This document shows, piece after piece, positions 15,325 to 20,125 of a DNA stretch of 20,125 nt. A program made the position numbers and the translations under genes. Source of the stretch: JAUXEH01 sp965602945 (GTDB taxonomy: Bacteria > Acidobacteriota > Aminicenantia > Aminicenantales > Aminicenantaceae); the NCBI GenBank assembly GCA_965602945.1, contig CBFDBC010000048.1, positions 1 to 20,125 of the forward strand, written 5' to 3'. Positions within the stretch are counted from its first letter, which is position 1. Every line of letters begins with the position of its first letter. The notes under the pieces were generated by a model. It did not search any database, was not told the DNA's origin, and saw only the letters and a list, made by a program, of their open reading frames with translations.

Positions 15325-15799
15325 CCTGTTCCTCAAGCTCGATCACGGACGCCATGATATCGGACTCTGTGACCAACTGTCCGTCGACATAGGCCTTGGC
15401 CTCGATCTGACAGAATCCTCGCTTGTATTTCAGCAGGTCGACATGCATCTCCAACTGATCGCCCGGGACAACAGGCTTGCGGAACTTTGTGTTGTTGACT
15501 TTACTCAGGAATACCAGCTTCTTGTGGGGATCCGGGAGAGAGTGGAACAACAGGATTCCTCCCGCCTGCGCCAGCGCTTCGATGATCAGAACGCCGGGCA
15601 TGATCTTCATCTGGGGGAAGTGTCCCTGGAAGAAGGGCTCGTTATAGGACACATTCTTCAAGGCCACGATAGACTTGCCCGCCTCGATCTCCAAGACACG
15701 GTCGACGAGCAGGAACGGATATCGATGGGGAAGCATCCCCATGATCTTTTCTATGTCGAAGACAGGAGAGTTATTTTTTTGCAGGGGCTTTTGAGGCAT
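15311..15799 (-). CDS. fabZ: 3-hydroxyacyl-[acyl-carrier-protein] dehydratase FabZ
   Basis: FabZ removes water from 3-hydroxyacyl-ACP during fatty acid elongation and so competes with LpxA for 3-hydroxyacyl-ACP; the two genes overlap here. The 162-residue hot-dog protein has PHRYPFLLVDRV (24-35) and NEPFFQGHFPQMKIMPGV. The active-site pair is His60 and Glu74, fourteen residues apart as in E. coli (His54/Glu68). The ATG at 15799 gives the family's usual N-terminal length, overlaps the end of skp by 29 bases, and lacks a strong ribosome-binding site. In most clusters of this type lpxD would stand between skp and fabZ; here it is absent. Confidence 0.97.
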   Translation of the reverse strand: MPQKPLQKNNSPVFDIEKIMGMLPHRYPFLLVDRVLEIEAGKSIVALKNVSYNEPFFQGHFPQMKIMPGVLIIEALAQAGGILLFHSLPDPHKKLVFLSKVNNTKFRKPVVPGDQLEMHVDLLKYKRGFCQIEAKAYVDGQLVTESDIMASVIELEEQDGEA

Positions 15800-16313
15800 C
15801 GTATCTTAGAATGACATCCGCCGTGATATCTACGGTGGGACTGAAATAGATCGCCCCGCTCTTTCCCAGGTCGAAGATAATATCCAGGCCGTTTTCCTTG
15901 CCCATCTGTTCTATGATGGGAAGCAGTTCATTCTGAATCCGCTGGAACAGGCGGTCGGCCATCTCGTTCATCTCCCGGCCGGCGTCTTCATAGAATCGAT
16001 TTCTCTCGGTCTGTTTCCGCTGCAGGTCCGCACTCAGATTACGGAGCGCCTCGGCAGTCAGGGTGAGCCTCTGTGTGTTGAGCCTGGTCTGGAGGTCCTG
16101 GATCTCCGCGTCCCTGCGGGAGAGTTCCGACTGGTTCCTCTTGTCTTTGTCCTGCAGTTGGGCCAGGACGCTTTTGCCTTCCGCCGACTTTTCCAAAACT
16201 TCCTGCGAATCTACTACACCAATCTTGACGATCTGCTGAGCCAAGCCGCTGGAAGCCAGGGCTACGATCATTATGAGTGCCGTCAGGATGAGCTTGGTTG
16301 TGCTTCTGTGCAT
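15771..16313 (-). CDS. skp: Periplasmic chaperone Skp/OmpH
   Basis: Skp holds unfolded outer-membrane proteins in the periplasm and delivers them to the BamA machine encoded just upstream. The 180-residue protein has a signal peptide (MHRSTTKLILTALIMIVALA, cleavage probably after GLA at residue 25). The mature N-terminus has IVKIGVVDSQEVLEKS, typical of the OmpH family. A long charged helical coiled coil covers about residues 40-125, with DLQTRLNTQRLTLTAEALRN in the middle, and the C-terminus re-enters the beta body (GLDIIFDLGKSGAIYFSP). The ATG at 16313 has a strong GAGGAGG eight bases upstream. It follows bamA by 40 bases. Confidence 0.93.
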   Translation of the reverse strand: MHRSTTKLILTALIMIVALASSGLAQQIVKIGVVDSQEVLEKSAEGKSVLAQLQDKDKRNQSELSRRDAEIQDLQTRLNTQRLTLTAEALRNLSADLQRKQTERNRFYEDAGREMNEMADRLFQRIQNELLPIIEQMGKENGLDIIFDLGKSGAIYFSPTVDITADVILRYDASKAPAKK

Positions 16314-16353
16314 CTCACATTCCTCCTCTAAACGCTAAACACCTTCCAGGCGC

Positions 16354-18708
16354 TTAAAACGTGGTTCCGATGGCGAACCTGAAGTTATAGTTCGAGTCTC
16401 CTCGATAGATCAAGCGGTTATTATACGCAAAAATCAAACGAAAGGGAACTCTTAATGCGGGAACAAAGATCCGCATCTCTATGCCCGCGGAGGTGTACAT
16501 ATCATCGAGCCGGAAGTCCTCGAACCGCGTTATAGCGTTGCCGGCGTCGAAGAACAGGATCGTATACAGGGGCCCGCTCAGGGGGATGATGTACTCAGCG
16601 TTTAGCACCAGCTGCTTGTCCCCTCCGATGTTGGTCCCGCTCTCATCGCGCGGCCCGATGGTGTAGATCTCATAGCCGCGGATCGACCGCTCCCCGCCCA
16701 GGAAGAAGCGTTCCCAGAACGGGACCGCGGCGGTGCCGCTGCCCAGGGGCTTGATGAACGAGTACTCGGCATGCAGGCCGATCGACTGACGCCCGAAGGT
16801 GCGGATGTAGCGGGTGAGTTCGAATCGGGGCTTCAGCATGTCTACGTCACCGCCCAGGGCGCCGCCCGCTATTTTGACCGAGGCCAGGTAGAGCCCGCCG
16901 CTGCTCGGGGTTAGAGGGCTGTCCACGGTGCTCCGGTACAGGCTGGGCGTGATCGCGCTGATGTTGTATTTGCCGTAGGAGTAATACGGGTTCGCGGCGA
17001 GACCGGCCGCGCCTCCTCCGCCATAGGGATTGTAAGACGGATCGTAATAGGCATCATCGGTCCCCTCATACGGGCTGACATTGAGGTTTTCATAGCTGTA
17101 CACGAGGCTTCCGCGCAGATAACCCCGGATGCGGGCGCTGAAATTCGTGCTCACCCCGCGGCTGCGGCGGTTGAACAGGCCGATGTAGATCATCCTCTGG
17201 TCGTGGATACGGAAGCCCAAATTTAGGGGCAGGTCGAAAAGGTAGGGTTCGGTGAATCCGAAGGAGTAGTTCTTGATAAGCCTCCCGTACTGGACCGCCA
17301 CTTCCAGCTTCTCACCCGCCCCGAGGAAGTTGACGGTAGAGTAGCTGACCGAGACGAAGGTGCCCTGGTATCCGCTGTAGCCGGCGGAGAACTGGATGTT
17401 GTTCCGCTGCAGCTCGGTGAGTTTGATGTCCACATCCAGCTGGGTGGGGTCTTCGGGGTTGGGCCGGATGTCCGGGTCGCCTTCCAGTTCCACCAGGCCG
17501 AGCTGATTCAGGCGCAGGAGGCTGTCCTTGAACATGGCGAAGCTGAAGCGGTCACCTTCCCGCATCATCATCTCCCGGCGGATCACCTTGTCTTTGGTGA
17601 AGGTGTTACCCTTGAACTCCAGCCGGTTGAGGTAGGCCACCTCTCCCTCGAACATGTGAAAAGTGAGGTTCACCTGCTTCCTCTTGGGATCGAGTTTTTC
17701 CACCGGCCGGGCCTGGGCGTAGATGTATCCCCAGTCCCGGTAGGTCTCCTCGATCTTTTCCTTGGCTTCCTCGCGCACTCCGGTGCGGTAGACTTCACCT
17801 TCCTTGAATTTGATGAAGGTCTGCAGGTATTTGGAAGTGAAGAACTGATTTCCCTCGATGATCACCTCGCCGACGGTGTAGCGGTAGCCGGCATCCACAG
17901 GCACGACGATCTGCATCATGGGCTGTTTTTTCAGAAAGATCGAGGTCTTTTCCATCTCCTCGAAGCGGGGCTCTCCGATGGTGGCTTCCATGTAGCCGTG
18001 GGCCTGGAATTTCGCCTTCAAGCTGGCCAGGTCATCGGCGATCGCGCCCTCCTTGAAGGAGTCTTTTCCCGTGATCCAGGCAACGATCCCGTGTTTCTTG
18101 TTCTCCGCAAAAGCCGACAGGAGCGTGGCGTCGGACAGTTTGGGATTCCCCTCGAAGACGATCGCCCCCACACGGACCTTGGGGCCCTCATCGATCTCGA
18201 ACAGGACCTCCATCTCATTCTGGCCCTTGGGGGTCGCCCGGGCCTCGACCTTTCCGGCCGGCAGGCCCTTCTCCGACAGGAGGTCCTTGATCGTCTCTTG
18301 GGCCCGGCGGATCTTGTGTTGGCTGTAGTAAGAATAGGGCAGCATATACGCGTCCTTTTCCTTCAGCCGATTGACGATGTCCTTCTCTTTCACTTTCTTC
18401 CCGGCCTTGAAAGTGATCTCCTTGATGATGGGATTCTCTTCCACGATGATCTGGATGACCTTGCCGTGATCGCCGTCCGACTCTTCGATCCGGATATCCG
18501 CGAAAAAACCGGTCGCCCACAGGACCTTGAAGTCCTTTCGGAACAGGTCCTGGCTGTAATAGTCACCGACACGGGAGGAAAGGTAGTACTGGATGGTCTC
18601 CCTGGTTACACGCTGGTTGCCGGTGACCTCTATCTTTTCGATCACCTCCTGCCCGTGGACAAATAGGGGCGTGAGGCACAGAATCAGGCACAGAATAATC
18701 CTCTTCAT
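16354..18708 (-). CDS. bamA: Outer-membrane protein assembly factor BamA
   Basis: BamA inserts beta-barrel proteins into the outer membrane. With the ATG at 18708 the protein has 784 residues and a signal peptide (MKRIILCLILCLTPLFVHG). AAGGA seven bases before this ATG supports it over one seven codons upstream. Five POTRA domains can be traced by their strand-GN/GK turns at about 20-91, 93-171, 178-272, 276-351 and 356-431. The Omp85 barrel follows, with the RSIRGY motif (674-679) in the VRGF position and a C-terminal FRFAIGTTF ending in the phenylalanine expected of barrel proteins. An unusual Tyr/Gly-rich stretch occupies about 546-580 in the barrel. Upstream genes on the same strand are lolD and lolC/E; a terminator-like hairpin separates them. 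Confidence 0.97.
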   Translation of the reverse strand: MKRIILCLILCLTPLFVHGQEVIEKIEVTGNQRVTRETIQYYLSSRVGDYYSQDLFRKDFKVLWATGFFADIRIEESDGDHGKVIQIIVEENPIIKEITFKAGKKVKEKDIVNRLKEKDAYMLPYSYYSQHKIRRAQETIKDLLSEKGLPAGKVEARATPKGQNEMEVLFEIDEGPKVRVGAIVFEGNPKLSDATLLSAFAENKKHGIVAWITGKDSFKEGAIADDLASLKAKFQAHGYMEATIGEPRFEEMEKTSIFLKKQPMMQIVVPVDAGYRYTVGEVIIEGNQFFTSKYLQTFIKFKEGEVYRTGVREEAKEKIEETYRDWGYIYAQARPVEKLDPKRKQVNLTFHMFEGEVAYLNRLEFKGNTFTKDKVIRREMMMREGDRFSFAMFKDSLLRLNQLGLVELEGDPDIRPNPEDPTQLDVDIKLTELQRNNIQFSAGYSGYQGTFVSVSYSTVNFLGAGEKLEVAVQYGRLIKNYSFGFTEPYLFDLPLNLGFRIHDQRMIYIGLFNRRSRGVSTNFSARIRGYLRGSLVYSYENLNVSPYEGTDDAYYDPSYNPYGGGGAAGLAANPYYSYGKYNISAITPSLYRSTVDSPLTPSSGGLYLASVKIAGGALGGDVDMLKPRFELTRYIRTFGRQSIGLHAEYSFIKPLGSGTAAVPFWERFFLGGERSIRGYEIYTIGPRDESGTNIGGDKQLVLNAEYIIPLSGPLYTILFFDAGNAITRFEDFRLDDMYTSAGIEMRIFVPALRVPFRLIFAYNNRLIYRGDSNYNFRFAIGTTF

Positions 18709-18712
18709 AGCA

Positions 18713-18720
18713 CTTTCCTT
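18713..18720 (-). promoter_or_regulatory. Ribosome-binding site that fixes the bamA start
   Basis: The minus strand reads AAGGAAAG; AAGGA lies seven bases before the ATG at 18708, and the signal peptide starts cleanly with MKR at that ATG. An in-frame ATG at 18729 would place this site inside the coding sequence and add an unlikely polar MWYKESA ahead of the signal peptide. Confidence 0.7.
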
Positions 18721-18737
18721 ATACCACATTCCCAGGG

Positions 18738-18774
18738 AAAAATAAAGTCCGGCGGCACAGGCCGACAGCGCCGG
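18738..18774 (-). terminator. Putative intrinsic terminator between lolD and bamA
   Basis: On the minus strand CCGGCG (18774-18769) pairs with CGCCGG (18754-18749) around a 14-base loop. Two bases later comes the T-rich run TTTATTTTT (18746-18738). It lies in the 189-base gap about 30 bases before bamA. It would end or attenuate transcription arriving from lolC/E-lolD. The six-pair stem is short, so efficiency is uncertain. Confidence 0.5.
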
Positions 18775-18897
18775 GCGGCTATGTAATCTGCTGATAACAC
18801 GCGAGTAATCTCTTCCACGGGACAGATATGTGGACTCATATACCTATAACCTCAGGACAGGGAAAAAAGTTTCATGCCGGCGTTCCGTGTGTGCCGG

Positions 18898-19584
18898 TCA
18901 GAGCCGGGCCAGCCGCCCGGATTCCATGAGATAGGTGTGCTGGCAGAACTCCGCCACCTTTTCGTTGTGCGTGACGATCACCGAGGAAAGGCCTCTCTTG
19001 TGGTGGAGGTCCTGGATGAGCTCCAGGATCCTTTTTCCCGTGAGCCAGTCAAGGTTGCCTGTCGGTTCGTCGGCCAGGAGCAGGGCGGGTTCGGAGACCA
19101 GGGCCCGGGCGATGGCGACCCGCTGCTGCTCCCCGCCGGATAGCTGCCCGGGCCGGAGCAGTTCCTTGTCGCGGAGCGAGACCTCCCCCAGCATCTTGAG
19201 GGCTCTCTCGTGCGCCTCATGGCGCTTCACTCCGCGGATCAACAGCGGGAAACTGATGTTCTCCACCGAATTGAATTCGGGGAGGAGATGATAGAACTGG
19301 AAAATGAACGATATCTTCCGGTTTCGGATCTCGGCCTTCTCTGCATCCGTCTTGTTCGAGATGTCCTCGCCATCCAGGAGGATCCGGCCCTGGGTGGGCG
19401 AATCCAGCAGTCCCAGCAGGTTCAGGAGCGTGGTCTTCCCCACACCGGACATGCCCATGACCGCCACCAGCTCGCCTTTCTCCAGCTGGAAGCTCAGGTC
19501 TTCGAACACGCACAGGCTGCCCTTGGGCAGGGGGTAATCCTTTCCCAGGCCTTCGATTTTGAGGATCGTCTTTGGGTTATTCAT
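18898..19584 (-). CDS. lolD: Lipoprotein-releasing ABC transporter ATPase LolD
   Basis: LolD is the cytoplasmic ATPase that powers the LolC/E membrane proteins to lift lipoproteins from the inner membrane onto LolA. All ABC motifs are intact in the 228 residues: Walker A GMSGVGKTT (44-52), Q-loop FIFQFYHLLPEF, signature LSGGEQQRVAIARAL (148-162), Walker B LLLADEPTGNLD (168-179) and switch His206 in VTHN. FQFYHLLPEF and the length fit the LolD/MacB subgroup. The ATG lies inside the end of the lolC/E gene (eight-base overlap), so translation is coupled. MacB-type or cell-division FtsE homologues are less likely given the envelope cluster around it. Confidence 0.92.
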   Translation of the reverse strand: MNNPKTILKIEGLGKDYPLPKGSLCVFEDLSFQLEKGELVAVMGMSGVGKTTLLNLLGLLDSPTQGRILLDGEDISNKTDAEKAEIRNRKISFIFQFYHLLPEFNSVENISFPLLIRGVKRHEAHERALKMLGEVSLRDKELLRPGQLSGGEQQRVAIARALVSEPALLLADEPTGNLDWLTGKRILELIQDLHHKRGLSSVIVTHNEKVAEFCQHTYLMESGRLARL

Positions 19585-20125
19585 ATTTCAGGGCATTCAC
19601 CGGATCGACTCTGGCCGCCCGGTGGGAGGGAAAGAGCGTGGACAGGAAGCTGATCAGGAGCGCCACGCCCACAATGGCCAGCAGGTCCAGGATTTTGATC
19701 CGGAACGGGACAAAGGGGATCATGTAGATGTGCACGGGAAGCTTGATCAGCTCGAAGGTGTTGGCCAGGAAGCACCACAGAAGGCCCAGCCCGGTCCCGA
19801 TCATCGTGCCGAAAACACCGATCATAGCCCCCTGCAGGAAGAAGATCCGCATGATGCTGCGGGAGGAGGCTCCCATGGCCTTGAGCACGCCTATGTCCCG
19901 GGTCTTCTCCATGACCATGAGGATCAGGGTGGCGATGATGTTCAGGGCCGCCACGATCACGATCAGTGTTATGGTGAAGAACATGAGCCGCTTCTCCAGT
20001 TTCAGGGCGGAAAAGAGCGACTCGTTCATCTCCATCCAGGTGATGGCATAGCTGGCATCGGGCAGGAATTCCCGGATACGCTCCCGGATCTCGGGCGCAT
20101 CGAAGATCCGGTCTATGCGGATCTG
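19577..20125 (-). CDS. lolC/E: Lipoprotein-releasing permease LolC/LolE, C-terminal part, cut by window edge
   Basis: The 182 visible residues belong to the membrane subunit that works with LolD in releasing lipoproteins. The frame is open to the window edge (first visible residues QIRIDRIFDAPEIRERI), so this is the C-terminal end only. It contains the tail of the periplasmic domain and an FtsX-type membrane domain with three hydrophobic segments: around MFFTITLIVIVAALNIIATL, around GAMIGVFGTMIGTGLGLLW, and around ILDLLAIVGVALLISFLSTL. The conserved KTRDIGVLKAMGASSRSI cytoplasmic coupling loop and the ending FPSHRAARVDPVNALKYE are characteristic of LolC/E. LolC, LolE or the fused LolF cannot be told apart from this part. 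Confidence 0.92.
   Translation of the reverse strand, partial: QIRIDRIFDAPEIRERIREFLPDASYAITWMEMNESLFSALKLEKRLMFFTITLIVIVAALNIIATLILMVMEKTRDIGVLKAMGASSRSIMRIFFLQGAMIGVFGTMIGTGLGLLWCFLANTFELIKLPVHIYMIPFVPFRIKILDLLAIVGVALLISFLSTLFPSHRAARVDPVNALKYE

Noticed and set aside
15325..15336. A TTG start four codons upstream for lpxA
   Set aside because: The ATG at 15324 has GAGGAA at proper spacing and puts the catalytic histidine at residue 125 as in E. coli.
18718..18723. TATAAG as the -10 box of a bamA promoter
   Set aside because: It overlaps the ribosome-binding site, and the -35 match 17 bases upstream (TTTATT) is poor and lies in the terminator's T-run. I keep it only as a possibility within a finding.
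18876..18897. CCGGC...GCCGG hairpin right after the lolD stop as its terminator
   Set aside because: It has a five-pair stem with a long loop, and the T-run comes about eight bases after the stem; the structure at 18738-18774 is a better candidate.

Overview
The window comes from a GC-rich (roughly 60% by eye), Gram-negative, lipid A-making bacterium. The evidence is a cell-envelope cluster coding for LolC/E, LolD, BamA, Skp, FabZ, LpxA and LpxI, plus several secreted proteins. LpxI in place of LpxH, a SpoIID-type glycan hydrolase without any sporulation context, very large secreted peptidases, and a REP-like hairpin of the GGGGTCAGGC type all suggest an uncultured lineage such as Acidobacteriota/Aminicenantota or a deltaproteobacterial relative. 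No marker here decides the taxonomy. Coding density is high, there is no gene-free stretch over 300 bases, and I see no rRNA, tRNA, CRISPR array, insertion sequence or phage gene.

Layout. Positions 1-2477 (minus strand): nhaC, then acpS, then an acetyl/acyl-CoA synthetase cut by the window edge, one tight operon with a good sigma70-type promoter. Positions 2478-2630 hold that promoter and a set of G4/C4 palindromes. Positions 2631-4850 (minus) code for a secreted SPOR + SpoIID protein. Positions 4851-5060 are a divergent control region with one promoter for each direction and a REP-like hairpin in the leader of the next gene. Positions 5061-9218 (plus) code for a 1385-residue secreted M14 metallocarboxypeptidase with internal repeats. 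Positions 9230-10312 (minus) code for a PLP aminotransferase that meets the peptidase gene tail to tail. Positions 10313-10528 are a second divergent control region. Positions 10529-12717 (plus) code for a LolA/LppX-like secreted protein overlapping an M48 metalloprotease lipoprotein by four bases. Positions 12714-20125 (minus) are the envelope cluster, read lolC/E, lolD, (terminator), bamA, skp, fabZ, lpxA, lpxI, Gfo/Idh/MocA dehydrogenase.

How the genes fit together. The envelope cluster joins lipoprotein release (LolC/E-LolD), outer-membrane protein insertion (BamA with its chaperone Skp), and the early lipid A steps (FabZ, LpxA, LpxI). The usual lpxD between skp and fabZ is missing, and lpxB does not follow. 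The dehydrogenase at the end of the cluster could be a GnnA-type UDP-GlcNAc 3-dehydrogenase, which is inference only. The SpoIID and M14 proteins, the LolA-like protein and the M48 protease are all exported, so most of the window serves the envelope or periplasm. The most novel items are the architecture of the M14 protein, the hairpin in its 5' leader, the SPOR-SpoIID protein with a large internal insertion, and paired GGGGATATCCCC palindromes upstream of nhaC.
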